Shown here: positions 23,111 through 36,897 of the stretch, one piece after another
Numbering within the stretch: position 1 is the first letter of the stretch
Layout of the letters: the number at the start of each line of letters is the position of its first letter
Assembly (NCBI RefSeq): GCF_902167145.1
Contig: NC_050098.1
Coordinates: forward strand, 84,112,207 to 84,176,206
DNA: 64,000 bases
Reading direction: 5' to 3'
Source: Zea mays
Taxonomy: Eukaryota > Streptophyta > Magnoliopsida > Poales > Poaceae
Program-made: the position numbers and the translations under genes
Notes under the pieces: generated by a model
Told to the model about the DNA's origin: nothing
What the model saw: only the letters and a program-made list of their open reading frames with translations
The model's database searches: none

Positions 23111-26100
23111 TGTCACACCCAGTTTTAAGGGACAAAGTCGGGTGTATGTCATACATGCGCCAAAGAAGACAACATATATAATAACATAGTGTATAGAGAT
23201 AAATGTCACAATATAATCAAAGTACTTAATACATAGCAGAAGTCTTAAAAAATAAAAGATAAATATAAATCGAACTAAAGTCCATCCTTGGCGCCATAAA
23301 GTCAACTAGGAGATGCCACCTAGATCAATCCGAACTCCTCGTTGTGTGGCTCTTCTTGAACCACCTGTTCTTCTCCTGTGGGGGGTGTGAGACAGTAAGG
23401 GTGAGCTCACACATGTTCATCGCTCAACAAGTTGTAGGGAATAATGTGGCATGAACTCACCAAAGGTGGGAGTTCATGTGAAGTGTAAGGCTTACCAAAG
23501 AGAATGGTTAAAGTTGAGCATTGCTTTTAATGTTGGTCAAAATTTTATTAGGAATTACTAGATGTAAGTAAATACCAAACCATAATAATAATAATAGAAC
23601 AAAATTAATAATAAACCCATGCAAATGCAAATGACCAATTGAATTTGAGTTCCATAATTTAATCATGCGAGAGTCCTGAGCTGCTCATGACCGTGAGCTC
23701 GGCTAGTATACCAGTTTTACACTCTGCAGAGGTTGTACCCTATACCCACAAGTCGTGTATTCCATGTCGCCAGGGTTAGCTAGACCCTTAGACACTACCG
23801 AGGTGAATGGCTAGGGATCCACTACGAGGCCTTTACAAAGTTCCACTAGCTTTCGAAAACCCGCTACAGTTTATAGGAAGAGCACTTGCAAGAATCCCTC
23901 ATCTGACCGCCATCGCATCAAAATCAACCCGAGAACCTCCCTGCATGCAACTCCCATACTGCCCTTACCCCTTTCGGGTAAGTTAGTCTTCCACTAGCTT
24001 TCCTAATTAGTCAGCCAAGGGCGTCCCATTCCACACTTGTGGTGGCACGTGTTTCTCAAGTTAAGCTCCATGTTCCAATTAAAGTAATATAATGATCTTG
24101 ACATGAACATAAATAAAATAATAGAATAACTAGAACATGGATATAACAAAATATTAACCCAAAACCATGTAAAGCAATAGCATAACTACCCAAATGATTC
24201 AGGGGTAAACAAGGTAAAAGATAATCAGACTAGGGTGACCTATTGGGTCCCATCCAAATTAAACCTATGCATTGAATAAGTGATATTAAAGAACATTACT
24301 GGGTAAATGAAAGTGATCAAGAGCACAACTTGCTTGAGACTTGAGATTCCAGGTACCAGGATGGTCCACAGATGACTCGTGACCTCACGCTAGTCGTAGC
24401 AGTACAAACAAACATGGTATACACAAAATTAACATCACACCAAACATAAGAATAAAGTGTATAATAATGATCTACGTGTTGCTACAAGATCGCGGGAACG
24501 AGAACTACTAAGATCAGAGTTATGATTAAGGAGTTATGATTTTATAGAAGATTTGTGTGATTAAAATATTAAACTATATTATAATTTGGTTAATATAAAT
24601 CATATGAGATGTTATTTTATAAATAATTATCTCAACTTTAATCTAAGTCATTATTTGATTAAAGATCATCTAGTCTAATTATAACCATAAGATCAGAAGT
24701 TAATCCAATAGACATAGATTAATCCAATTAGCATAGAATAAATATATAATTATAAAAGTATGAGACATGGTATAATCAATGTTGTTACTGCGTAGTAAAT
24801 ATTTATACGAAGCTAACGCAACTTGAACGGACCAAATCAGAGTTAAAATGGGGAAGTTATAAATTTCCAAAGGTTTTATGTATTTGATACAAGGCTAATT
24901 AAGGTTTAAATTTTAGTGTGGCTTTCATGTCAAAATAGTGGCACTAATTGGTAAACAATAATATTATAAAATTACCGAAATTGGGATGGATTGATTTGAA
25001 CTTCATATGAATTTTATATGAATTAAACAAGTTCTAGGAATTGTTTTTATATTAAAAATTAATTTTCTAATTCAATTTATCTGCTTTTCTTATTCACTAG
25101 ACTCCGCCTCAATTGCAGGAAAGACCAGGGGTTAAAGCGCAAGTATTCCCAAAACACAGTGAGCAATCCCTGTGGACCGCGGATCATTAACCTAAATTCA
25201 AAGGGCTCTTTAACAATTGTGGCACGGCGAAAGGGTATCCACTGACCGCGACCGTCCGATTGGAAATCAGGGACTCGGATTAGATTCCCATACTCGCAAA
25301 CCATTAATAAACGGCAACCGCCTGATCGGGATTGGACACACCAGATCGACCTGCGCGAAACGCGTTGCCTACCGGTCATCGCTAGATCGACGGCCCCGAT
25401 CTACTCACCCCATCTTCCTGTCTACACCGTTCATCAACAAATGGATGCCTCAGATTCAATCACGAGAAACAGTATGCCATCGCCTAATCCAGACTGTCTA
25501 TTATCATATCAATGACCTGGGTCACGTTTGCTCCCCCTCCGGCCAACCGCGGCGGCACACCCGCCAGAACACGGCGGCGCCATCGACGGAGCGCGCTAAG
25601 CGGTCCAACCGAAGCCCTAAACTCTAGCACGACTAACCCTAAACGAAGTGGAGGCAATCGTGAAATGATTTAGGGTTTTCTTACCGGTTACCGTGGAGTA
25701 ATCGAGGCCGACCACGAGTAGCGGTGGACAATGAGTTCCGGCGTGGATTTCCGGTGTGGCTGCAAGCCCTTACTCGACTCCGGTTCTTCGGCCACCACCG
25801 TCTAGACACGCTGAAACTTCTCAGGTTGGCACCGAGGTCAACACGGCGACAGAAGTGGAAATTGTCGGCGGCAGGTCACGGCGGCAATTCCTCTCGTCAC
25901 GCACAGGCTTCCTGGTGACGGTGGTTCCTAGGGCAATTGGTAAGGGTGAACTAGGGGCGAGGGTACCCGTGACCGGTTTATACCCCGGCCATATCCCCAC
26001 GCCCATCGGAACGAGCTGGATTTCAGGCGGGATGTGTGCCATGCACAGAAGCCGTTTGGTGGAGGGGATGAGCCCGCCGAGTGGGGTCCGCCACCCAGTG

Positions 26101-27112
26101 ACTCGCGGTCAGCTGGTTTCTCACGCGCATGGTAGGGTTAGGCTAACAGCTAGGGTCCAGTTGACCAGTGATAGGGGTAGTCATACGTAGTGGTGAGGCC
26201 GCCCATTGGGCTCCGTCTGTCAGACCGGCGGCGCGCGCGAGAGTGCGAACGAGAGGCTGGGACATGGGCCCCCATGTCAGCCCAAGACGGTTTCTTGCGC
26301 GCGCGGGTTAAGAGCGGCTGACAGGGGGGTCCACCTGTCGGCACGTGGTGGGAAATGAAGTCTGGGCCACGCAGAAGTAATTCCTTAATGGGCCAAAAAG
26401 CGGGATCTCAGCCCATTTAAGCATTTCTCCTTTCCTTTTTCTTCTATTTTCTGTTTTTCTTTATTCATAATTATTTTGAATCCAAATTTGAATATGAATA
26501 TGAGTTTCACCTTTGAGTCAATTATACCAATTCAAACTCTAGTGTAGGAATAATATATTTTTATTACTTATTTTTATCTACATAATATTTATTTTCTTTC
26601 CTTTTCCAAATTCTAGAATTTCCTTCTCATTCTCTATTTTCTATCCCCTTTTGATTTACAAAATTAAAATTCAAATTCACGATAAAGTTTAGGAATTCAA
26701 TTCTTTAATACATACTCAAAATCAACTGTGATGCAATAGATGTATATTTATTTTGATTAATTTATTTGCTTGGTAGATGTTTGAAATATGAACCCACTCA
26801 TATTGTTTTCTTTCTTTTTAGAAGGATAGTATTTTGAATGTGGGATAAGAAGTAAAAGTTACTTCAAAATTAATTATTCATGTAAATAAATGCTTATGGT
26901 GCATCATTTAATGATATGTACAATCATTTGGTTGAATAGAAAAATTTTCTATTACTTCTTTTCTAAAATAATTCTTGGTTTTTAAAATTCAGTTCTCAAT
27001 TTTTAACACTCAAATATAATTTGAGATATCTAAGTTTACTATTTTATTTCTTCATATATTTATTTTATTATTATTATTATATTTACTTCTTATACAAATT
27101 TTGGGCCTTACA
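23111..27112 (-). mobile_element. Solo LTR, family B-related, 4.0 kb, minus strand
   Basis: It runs from TGTCACACCCAGTTTT to TTGGGCCTTACA, flanked by a perfect duplication TTCTT (23106-23110 and 27113-27117). Bases 23680-24060 resemble 640-1060 of the family-B LTR in the same orientation, so the LTR reads on the minus strand. A GC-rich portion lies at 25200-26360. The rest is AT-rich. No internal domain and no convincing ORF are present. Confidence 0.9.
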
Positions 27113-27422
27113 TTCTTATTCGACTCAGCCTAATATCTCTATGCCCGAACCGAACTCAAAATTCTGGATCCAAATTAAGTACTCGGTCGTCTGTCATCTG
27201 GACGTCGGTTTGTTTTTCGTTCATCACACCAGTTCGAGTTTTCTCACAGATGAATCGTCTCTCAAATCCAAGGATATTTTTTGGTTGCTTAGACTAGAAG
27301 CAACCATTTGCTTCTACCATAAGCAATCACACTAAACCCTAGCCCTAGCACATGCCTATAAATAGAAGTCCTTCTCCCTTGCACTTGTATTTTATTCATC
27401 TAACCCCCTAACCGCCAGCCCA
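27113..27422 (+). other. Base sequence U, second part, with a promoter-like segment
   Basis: No coding frame is recognisable. TATAAATA at 27357-27364 is followed by a CT-rich leader-like stretch, and element T is inserted about 60 bp after the box. The sequence continues at 42447. It could be the promoter of an old LTR or of a lost gene. Confidence 0.45.
27357..27364 (+). promoter_or_regulatory. Candidate TATA box in U
   Basis: ATGCCTATAAATAGAAGTCC has good consensus form, followed by a pyrimidine-rich stretch. Confidence 0.4.
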
Positions 27423-30400
27423 TGTGGCGGAACCGCCCAAATTATTCCAACTTAAGTGCCTAAGTCCCGCCTTAGAGGCTAGACCACACTTAAATGGGAA
27501 TAACACGTCAGTCCCTCGGATCTAGTCTGACGAGGCCACTAACAGGATCAAGTACCACGTACTCACTCGATGGTGAGGCACAGAGCAAATACAATAAAGC
27601 ATACAACCATACATTAAGGAGTATTGAATTTATTACATCATCATTGTAGTTTTAGCAAAAGTAGTAATCATTGTTCGGAATGCAGCGGAATAAACTAACG
27701 ATAAATGGAGGGATGGGGAAGCCTGTCCCATCACTCCTCATGCTCCTCCTCAGTCGAGGTAGGGTCCCACTCGACTGTCCAACCCGGTGGCAAGATGGAC
27801 GGCCAAGTCACTCCAGCAACCATGTCCTCCAAAGAACCTGTAAAATTTTGCCACAAGCAAGGCTGAGTATACTAATACTCAGCAAGACTTACCCGGTGTG
27901 AGGAGTCTACTCCTCTACCTCTAGACATGCAGCTGTTTGGCTGAGGGGTTTGGTTGCCAAAAGCACTAGCTGAGTCTAAAAATCAAGTTTTAGCTTTTTC
28001 AAGTTTTAGTCTGACTCTCTTGAGACTAAATGTGTACTATCTAATCATTCAAGGTATCAAGCAATTTAGCAATCAACATCTTTTGCCAAATCATCACATT
28101 TCCACTTTTTACTCAATGCAGTACAATGGATCAAGCAGTCTCATTAGCTGCGAGAAGCAGACGTTTCGAATCGAGTTTTTATCCTTGCAAGGTAAACCTA
28201 AACACACGACGGGACTCCGTCCCCACACATATCAACTGTCCCTATCGATTCCCCGTCAACAGATCAGGGCTCACCGCCTTGGCGTACAATGCCTCACTGA
28301 CCCCGACTGCCGTCGTGCAGTGACCGCACTTGTACCCTCCATAACCGGAATGGGAGACCACGTCTCAGGTCGCGTGAGGGGTAAAGTCTGCTGCAAGGTT
28401 CAATCTGGTACTAGGCTTACCGATTTACCATATTTCTCGGCATGTGCTTAGTACGTTCAAACGCTTGACACAGATATCAGCACGTTAATCCTTATTCCAA
28501 TTCCATCTCGTAGACCACGCATCCCCATGGATCCGTGTCCACAGACCAACATCAGTATGATATGAAAGTGGATACAACCAATTTCCTGACCTCGCGCGAG
28601 TGCTAGAAAATCACTCGACTTCTACCAAGATCCCTAATTAGTAAGGCAGCTACTCGACCTAGCATACTAGTATCCATCTCAAAAGGTATCCTGAGTCATG
28701 CAACTAGGGTTTCAGTCAACTCCTACACTTAAGTGCATAGTACAAGCCTACAAACATTAAGTGCAGTAAAATAATATATAGAACTGGTCATGCATAAAAC
28801 CGGGGCTTGCCTTCCAAAGCTGGGGCAGGCAGATCCTCGATGGCAGGTTCTGGTGCTGGATCCTGGGCTACCTCCTGAGCAACTCCTTGCTCCGGCACGA
28901 GGATGTACTCTTCGTCCGCGAGGTTGCAATCTATTGAATGCAATGAATAAATAATATGTATGCTATGATATGCAAGATTTAGTAACCATTATGCTTAGTG
29001 AAGAAAAACTAAGTTAGTTGATGACTTAGGGTTTTCTTGTTATCAGAAGCTCTTAGTGGTTTATGCTTATCAATTTAGGTTCGAGGTTTTGCTTAGAGGT
29101 AAACATCGTGGATTAAGATTTGGATTGCCCTTTAAAGGTTCTCTTTGGTATTCAAGGGTTTTGTTGCTTTGGTTAGGGCAACATTAATCTCCACTACTAA
29201 TTTCTCTTTTTATTGTCTTTTTATGCTCTTAAGGGGGTTTGAACTACAACAGTGATTTCAGTATTTCCAAAAAATCTTGTAAAAATTACAGTGGGTGAAT
29301 ACTGGTCTCTGAAGTTTGTTCTATAAATTTGAGGTCAAAAATAAATAGAACATGCCCTAGACAAAAATAACAAAAGTTAGGGCAGAGGGGTCACTTTGCA
29401 CTACAACTCTGATCTAGGTGTGGGTTCTGTACTAAGAGTTATTTTTGCTGGTATCTATGGGTAATAACATGCTTCTGTGCCAAAAATCATAAAGAGTTAC
29501 ATAGTGATTATTCAGTTATGATTTTCTAAAGTTTAATGTCCAAAAGACACTTTTAACTAACTTGCTATTTGAAAAATATCAAACAACAGAACTTGTATTT
29601 TTCCAAGGTTCTTCTTAGCACAAGAATAGTTATTCCTAAGGTAGGGGTGTTTTCTCCTTAGGATTATTTTCTTATGATTTTTCAAAGTTTTCTCTGTTTT
29701 TCATGAATAATTGTGAGTGCAATTTCCTTTCACTGGACTATGGTTTAAGAGATTTTTCTTGTGAACTAAATAACTTAGGCATGCTAGGAAAAATATGGTT
29801 GCCCCTGGTTTCCCTTTTTAATCCCCCTTTTTAATTTTCCTAAGTTTGGGCATAAACAATTTTCAATGAATAAACCTTGCTTAACCTTGCATACTGGGAT
29901 ATTTATAAATTTTAAACAGTGTAACTACTAGGTTAGTGTCTCCACCATTTTTTTAACCCTGGTCTAACAATATTTCTATTTTTCCCTCTAATATTAAGTT
30001 TTAGGCAGTTTTCTTATTTAATTCAAAACTCTAGAAAATATTACAGGAACTATGGGGTTTATCATTTTTGCCTGATAGTTTATATTTTACAAAGTCTGGC
30101 AAAATTGGTTTGACTAATTTTGGATGATTATTCTTCAAGTTATGCATTTATTAAGTTCTCTGTAATATTTAAAAGAAAAGTAAATTCGAAATGGAAAAGA
30201 AATACAGATTTGCGTTGAAGTCCCTATGTTTTCTCCCCCTTTTCTCTCACAAAACAGCCCTCGGTCTACTATTTGCATGAGTCACTGACCTTGCACAAAA
30301 CCCCCTGGGCTTAGTCTAAATCTAACCCGCGCTCCCTGGCTGGCTTAAATAGTACCCGCGACAAAGATTAAGGCGGCGAGGCTTACCGGCGGCAGTAGAG

Positions 30401-31791
30401 CTCCGGTGGGGTGGTCAGTGGTGTCAGGGAGGTCACGACGGTCATGTCGGTGTGCGGGTCAGCGTCAGAGGTGGTCGGAGCTGTCTTGGTCACGAGCGCA
30501 GGCGGTGGAGGTCGTCGGCGGCTCCTGCTCCGGCCAAACCACGACGGTAGGGTTCAATTAAAGTGCACGAGGAGCTCCACGGGGTGATGTAGAGGCCATG
30601 CGCGCAAGGAATTGAGAAATGGTGCAAAGGGTTACCTGGTCCACGTGCTCCGGCGGGTTCACGAACTCCGGCGAGCGCGATTACACTGTTCCGGTGGGGC
30701 TGGTCCTCGGCTCAAGCTCAGGCAAGCTTCACGGCCTTCTGGGGAAGCTATCCGAGGGCTTGGAACGAGCGGAGGTGGACGAGAAAGGGTTTGGCCATGG
30801 TGGTTGCCCTCGGGTGGCTCTGGTGGGTCGCGGGGAGGTCGCCGGAGCTGCGGGCGAGCTCGGGAGGGTCAGGCATGGTACAGAGGAGGCAACGGGGAAG
30901 ATGGCCGTGCACTGGGGTGGGCTTTATAGCCGTGGCACGGGTGTGGGCATGGGTCGGCCGAGGGCGCGTGGGGGTTCACGTGCGAGCGTGCTCTGGACGC
31001 GCCCCCGAGTGTCAGCCCACGTCGAACACGTGGGGGTTTACTTCTGCCAGGGTTCAACGGTCGATTTGGTTGACTTAGCGTGCAGATCTTAGCAAAACCC
31101 CCATGTACGGTCTCTTCTCTGCACCAAATCCTACCTTTTTGATGTGAGTTCCAAGCAAAGATATGGTCGGGGTAGAGAGATATGGGGGTGAGAAGTTGGC
31201 TCTGTCCGAGCTGTCCACATCGAGACAAAAGCCATGCCAAGTCGTGTCAAATTGCTTAGGGTTGGGTTCAAACTTTTCCAGGGTGTTCTATGGGTCTTTG
31301 GGCGCCATTTTGTCAATTGGGGCCTAAGGTTTTGAGTTTGGGAACAAGGTGAACATGTTTGATCTTTGAAAGAGGATCGGTTTTGAACTTGAGAAAAACC
31401 TGATTTTTCTTTTATGTCTTTCTCTTTGGTGACCTTTTTGGGGTTTTTCTGAATCCTTTTTGGGGTCACTCACTTTCTATGTTTTGTAGGGTATTAAGTG
31501 TACTACAACTTTTATAATTAGTCCAAGTCATGACAATGTGAATTACATAGACTTTTTGCCATAATCCCCTCTAGGGCTCCATTTGCCTAAAAGGGGTTGG
31601 AATTAGGGTTTGGGTCATTCCCTTCTCTTTAGTGCATGATAAGGCCAAGGCATGATTTCTAAGATGGGTTACACCTGCTTAGGATCTTGATCCCCAAGTT
31701 TGGTGTTTTTTGCTCAAACTAAACCACATGTGATGATGGGTTCAATAATGTAGTCTTGAGTGAAACCCTAAGTAACACCTGGGGTGTTACA
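27423..31791 (-). repeat. 3' LTR of T
   Basis: This 4369-bp copy starts (plus strand) TGTGGCGGAACCGCC and ends CACCTGGGGTGTTACA. The terminal GTAACACC...GGTGTTAC is an inverted repeat. A GC-rich part lies at 30340-31060 and an AT-rich part at 28930-30240. Small ORFs inside are shared with the other LTR but show no protein features. Confidence 0.92.
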
Positions 31792-31808
31792 GTTCTCCCT
31801 CCTTAAAG
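31792..31808 (-). other. Polypurine tract of T
   Basis: On the minus strand CTTTAAGGAGGGAGAAC abuts the 3' LTR. It follows the same GAGATTCCTTTAA context seen before the LTR of element A. Confidence 0.85.
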
Positions 31809-32046
31809 GAATCTCGCCCCGAGATTTTTTTGTAGGGTCTTTCAGAGGGGGTACCAAAAAGGTGTGCTAGGGTGTTATATTTTCATTTATCCAAGTTTCT
31901 CTAGTTAACTGCTCTTCGAATGTCATTCTCTTTCCAACTTCAGAAGGAAGCCCTTTTAAAACCATTTTCCAAGTTTACAATACCTTTAACATCTAAGTTT
32001 TTCTTATATTTAGTTTCAAAGGGTAGGTGGGGGTGGGGTTTTGGGG

Positions 32047-33793
32047 TTACGTACCGATTGCTTTGGGCAGAAAGTCGGGGAAGCGAGATCGTAGAAAATC
32101 CTCAGTCTCCCACGTAGCCTCTTCTACTGAATGGTGACTCCACTGAACCTTATACATTTTGATCAACCTTGCCCGCGTTGATCTCTCCTTTTGATCCGAT
32201 ACCTTAACGGGGTGCTCCTGATAAGACAAGTCTGGTTCTATCTCCAATTCTGGTTCAGGTAGTACTTCCGTGGGTAAGCGGACACACTTCTGTAGCGGAG
32301 ATACGTGGAACACATTATGAACTGCTGACATGTGGGGTGGAAACTCCAATTGGTATGCTACGGGTCCACAATTTGCTTTGATCTCATAGGGCCCAATGTA
32401 TCGAGGAGCTAACTTGCCCTTGATTCCAAACCTCTGAACACCTTTGGTGGGTGACACCTTAAGGTAAACATGATCTCCCACTTCAAACTATAGAGGCTTC
32501 CTCCTCTTGTCATGGTAGCTCTTTTGCCTGGCCTGAACAGCTTCTAGGTTCTTCTTAATAACTCTGACCTTTTCCTCTGCTTCAAGTACTAAGTCAGGTC
32601 CAAACATTTCTCTCTCTCCCGCTTGAGACCAATTTTAGCGGTGTCCTACACCTTCTCCCATACAAGGCCTCGAAAGGGGCCATATTTAGACTAGACTGGT
32701 AGCTGTTGTTATTTGAGAACTTCGCTAAGGAAAGGCACTTGTCCCAATTTTTACCATAGTGTAGCACACAGGCTCGCAACATGTCTTCGAGGATTTGATT
32801 CACTCTTTCTATCTGACCATCTGTCTGCGGATGGTATGCTGAGCTTCTTATTGCATGGGTCCCAAGTGACTCTTGGAGCTGCTCCCAAAAGTGTGCCACG
32901 AACAGTGCTCCTCTGTCAGACACAACGGTCTTCGGAATTCCATGCAAACACACTATTTGATCAATATAGATTTCTGCATACTTCTCTATCTTGTGGGTGG
33001 TATGCACTGGCAAGAAATGAGATGTCTTGGTCAACCTATCCACGATGACCCAAATAGAATCATGGTGTCGGGAGGTGTTGGGCAATCCCATGATAAAATC
33101 CATGCAAATATCCTCCCATTTCCAAGATGGTATGGGAAGGGGCTGTAAGGTGCCTGCTACCTTCAAATGGCTGGCCTTGACTCTCTGGAAAGTGTCGCAT
33201 TCAGATACATACTTAGCAATTTCCCTCTTCATTCTGGTCCACCAGTACAAAGATCTGAGGTCATGATACATCTTGTTACTGCCGGGGTGCATGGAGAATT
33301 TTGAAAGGTGAGCTTCATCCAATATTTTCTTTCTGAGCTCGGGGTTCTTGGGGACAACCAATCGGTCTCCAAACCATAGAATCCCTTTGCTGTCCTCACG
33401 GAAGCATTTGTATTTTTCCACCTTCTGCTCGATCATTTCCTTAATAACTTGAACACCCTTGTCACCAATCTGTGCCATCACTATTTGCTCATGTAAGGTG
33501 GGCTCCACTGAAATATAACTTAAAGCACCGGAGGAAACGACTTCTATGTTCAGCTTGCACAACTCATCACATAAGGTGGTGATTCTTGCATCCATATTCA
33601 TACAATTGCACTGGGCTTTCCTGCTTAAGGCATCTGCCACAACATTGGCTTTGCCAGGATGGTAATGCACCTCCAAATCATAGTCCTTGATTAATTCTAA
33701 CCATCTCCTCTGCCTCATATTATGACCAGCCTGGGTGAAGATATATTTGAGACTCTTATGATCAGTGTAAGTATTACAGTGAGCTCCCATCAA
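32047..33793 (-). pseudogene. T pol: RNase H C-terminal end, integrase and chromodomain
   Basis: The first frame (33793 to 32594, 399 codons) begins at the end of RNase H ([22 protein letters not shown]). It then carries integrase with [18 protein letters not shown] and GQIERVNQ, giving the expected D, D and E. In the zinc site the usual CxxC reads CDTF, so the second cysteine appears lost. A frameshift between about 32594 and 32481 separates it from the last frame (32481 to 32047). That frame carries VSPTKGVQRFGIKGKLAP, HNVFHVSPLQKC and the chromodomain-like YKVQWSHHSVEEATWETEDF. The order is that of chromoviruses, where integrase and chromodomain lie at the 3' end of pol. Confidence 0.9.
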
Positions 33794-33802
33794 GTAATGT
33801 CT

Positions 33803-35142
33803 CTAAATCTTGAGAGCATGAACTACAGCTGCTAATTCCAGGTCATGTGTGGGGTAGTTTTGCTCATGGAGTCTGAGTGCTCGGGACGCATAAGCAATGA
33901 ATCTGCTGTCTTGCATCAAGACACATCCCAATCCAGTACCAGAAGCATTGCAATAAACCTCAAAGTGTTTGGTGTTTTCCGGCTGAGCTAGCACGGGAGC
34001 TGTTGTCAAATGTTGCCTTAGTGTATGAAAGACATCCTCACATTTCTGGTTCCATTCATACTTGACTCATTTCTTCAACAATTCAGTCATTGGCTTGGCA
34101 ATTCTGGAGAAGTCCGGAATAAATCGTCGATAATACCCTGCCAATCCCACAAAACTACGGATCTACCGTACTTAGGAGGCTTCCAATTCATCACTTCTTG
34201 TACCTTCTCAGGATCAACTGATATCCCATCCTGAGAAATTGTGTGACCCAAAAATTTAATTTCCCTCAGCCAGAAATCACATTTGGATAACTTAGCATAT
34301 AAACGATGATCGCGTAGTCACTGAAGTACGATGTGTAGATGCTCAGTATGCTCATCTTCATTCTTGGAATAGACAAGAATATCATCAATGAAAACCACCA
34401 CAAATTTGTCTAGCTCTAGCATAAATACCGAGTTCATCAAATACATGAAATAAGCCGGGGCATTGGTCAGTCCGAAAGACATCACCAGGTACTCATAAAG
34501 CCCATATCTGGTAGAGAAGGCCGTCTTTGGAATACCACTGGCCCTGATCTTGATCTGATGGTAGCCCGAGCGAAGGTCTATCTTGGAGAATACTTTGGCT
34601 CGCACCAACTGGTCAAACAATACATCAATTCGGGGCAATGGATACTTATTTTTGATGGTCACCGCATTGAGAGGGCGGTAGTCCACACACAATCTCAAAC
34701 TCTCATCTTTCTTCTTCACAAATAAGGCTGGACATCCCCATGGTGAAGTACTTGGGTGAATAAACCCATTGTCTAACAACTCTTGCAGTTGCCTTTTCAA
34801 TTCCGCCAATTCCGCTGGAGGCATTCTATAGGGTCTCTTGGATGTAGGTGCAGTTCCGGGTTGTAATTCAATCGCGAACTCTATGTCTCTGTCGGGTGGC
34901 ATCCCTAGCAATTCATCCGGAAAAACATCTGGGTAGTCACAGACTACGGGGATTCTCTCAACCGGTGATTCTATCATGGTGAATGCACAGGAGCGGGTAC
35001 AACCCTGAGCGGGCAAATATAATGTGGTTTCACCACACGTAGGGGAGTGAATCTCAATGGCCCTTGCTGCAACACCAATTATTGCCTGATGTCTTGTTAA
35101 CCAGTCAGATCCTAAAATGATATCCGCACTATCCAATCCCAA
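33803..35142 (-). pseudogene. T pol: reverse transcriptase and RNase H
   Basis: The frame 35142-34318 starts inside the end of the protease (DIILGSDWL). It carries RT with [25 protein letters not shown] and [10 protein letters not shown], and the catalytic FIDD in [13 protein letters not shown] stop ends it in the thumb/connection region. The sequence continues through frameshifts to 34009-33803 with the RNase H start. There YCNASG replaces the expected YCDAS, so one catalytic Asp is Asn. A TAG at 33803-33805 interrupts the RNase H before RHYLMGAH, and the coding sense resumes in 33793-32047. Confidence 0.9.
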
Positions 35143-36458
35143 AATGAGGAGGGTGGTTTTAATTGTCAGGCTACCAAACTTTATAGGTACATGCCTGTTG
35201 ATTTGATAGGTGGCAACCCTGTCTCCTGGTGTAGAAATTGTAATACCCCCATTGGTGTTATAGAAAGGTAACTAGCATTTGGCACTAAATTTTGTACTGA
35301 TAAAACTATGTGATGCACTAGAATCAAAAAGAATGATTGCAGGATATTCAAAACGGAGAAGATACCAGTCATGACGGGTGCTCCCTCCGGAATGTCAGCC
35401 ATGGTGGTGAAGTTCAGCCTGCCTTGCCTCACTTGCACCTTTTGCCTCTTGCCTTGATTCTGGTTTGAAACATGTCCATGCCTCTGCTGATGCCTAGGGC
35501 AATTCTTGGCATAATGCCCGGTGTTACCACAAGTGAAACACCTGTTGTCATTGGCCTGACGGTGCGGCTGCTGTGGCTGATTGTTCCTCTGAACTGGGGG
35601 CTGAGAGCGGTTGGGTGCCTGCTGCTGCTGCTGCTGTGGTCGAATCATCCAACGTCCTTGCCGCTGTTGGGGTCCCCTGTTCTGAGTGTCAGATACAATC
35701 CTGAAGCGTTGAGGCTGAGCTGAAAGTCCTGCCACAGGGGCCTTCCTCTTCTTTTCTGCCTAACGGGCCGTGATGCAGTCCTCCTGAGATATGGCCAGTT
35801 GACTAACTCATTGTAACTGTTGGCCCTGACGGTGTTGAGACGGTCGCGGAGCTTAGTGCTGAGCCCCCTCCTGAACTTGTCCCTCTTTTTCTCATCAGTG
35901 TCTGCGTGGTATCCGGCATACTAGCACAGGTCATTGAAGGCCTGAGCATATTGCAACACTGTTTGATTCCCCTGAGTGAGAGCCAGAAACTCATTGAGCT
36001 TGCGGTCCATAATGCCTGCTAGTATATGATGCCCCCTGAAAGCTGCCTTGAACTCCCTCCATTCCACCTCATGGTCAACTGGCTGCATAGCAAGGAAGTG
36101 GTCCCACCATGTCCGCGCGGGTCCGCGAAGCTGCTGGGTGGCGAACCTGACCTTAGTCACATCTGAACAAACTCCGTTTGAGTAGTGGGAATTTGGATTC
36201 CACTACCCTCAGCCATACATCAGCATCAAGTGGATCCTCTGCCCGAGTGAACAAAGGCGGCTGCGTACTGAGGAACTCCTGATAAGTGGCTGCCACTGGG
36301 TGACGCTGATGATCACCACCACCATAATGCTGAGGTGGCGGCTGACGCTGAGCCAACTACCGCAAGATCTCATTCTGCTGAGCCATCAGCTCTTGCAGGG
36401 TAGGAGGCGGTGGCGGAGTAATGAGTTCATTCTGTCCACGACTCGCTCTTCCTGCCAT
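35143..36458 (-). pseudogene. T gag and protease region
   Basis: The likely start is ATG 36458 (MAGRASRGQNEL). A stop lies at 36357-36359 and a frameshift near 36155. Then comes a capsid-like stretch (QQLRGPARTWWDHF; ALTQGNQTVLQYAQAF), a second stop near 35921 and a Gln/Pro/Arg-rich region. The CCHC knuckle CFTCGNTGHYAKNC lies near 35500-35545. An aspartic protease follows near 35310-35340 in another frame, where the active site reads DSS rather than DSG. Gag forms the particle, and protease would process the polyprotein. With several breaks this copy is inactive. Confidence 0.87.
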
Positions 36459-36897
36459 CTGAAAAATCAAGAATGCTCTCAATATCACATTTCCGATATC
36501 AAGGTTCATACGCGGTGAAAGATTTGCAAGGGTAAATCCACTATATATTTTCTTGCATAAATCATAAAAAGATTCCACATGGCATAAAACTTTCCTTCAT
36601 AAATTAAAACTAACATCATTCATCATCCATACTCCCAAAAGAGTTTGCTAAGATTACATCAGTGACCAAAAGACTCAACTCTGTCTAGCCTAGTACCCCA
36701 AGGGTGCAAAAGCTAAGCTAGCTTCGAGGAGTTCTACAGCCACACACTTTTAACTCTATCCCGGCGACCTAGTGAGCGAATGAGGCAACGCTCGACTCGA
36801 GGGAAGGTGGTCTCCCTGAGCCAGCAGTGTCCAAGCTGGAGGCAGGTTCCGACTCCTCTCCTCCCTCGATGTCGACATCCTCGTTGGCCTCCATATC

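Noticed and set aside
30612..31240. ORFs repeated at 30.6-31.2 kb and 41.3-41.9 kb as a duplicated gene
   Set aside because: The two regions are the same part of the two T LTRs; the shared frames come from the LTR duplication.
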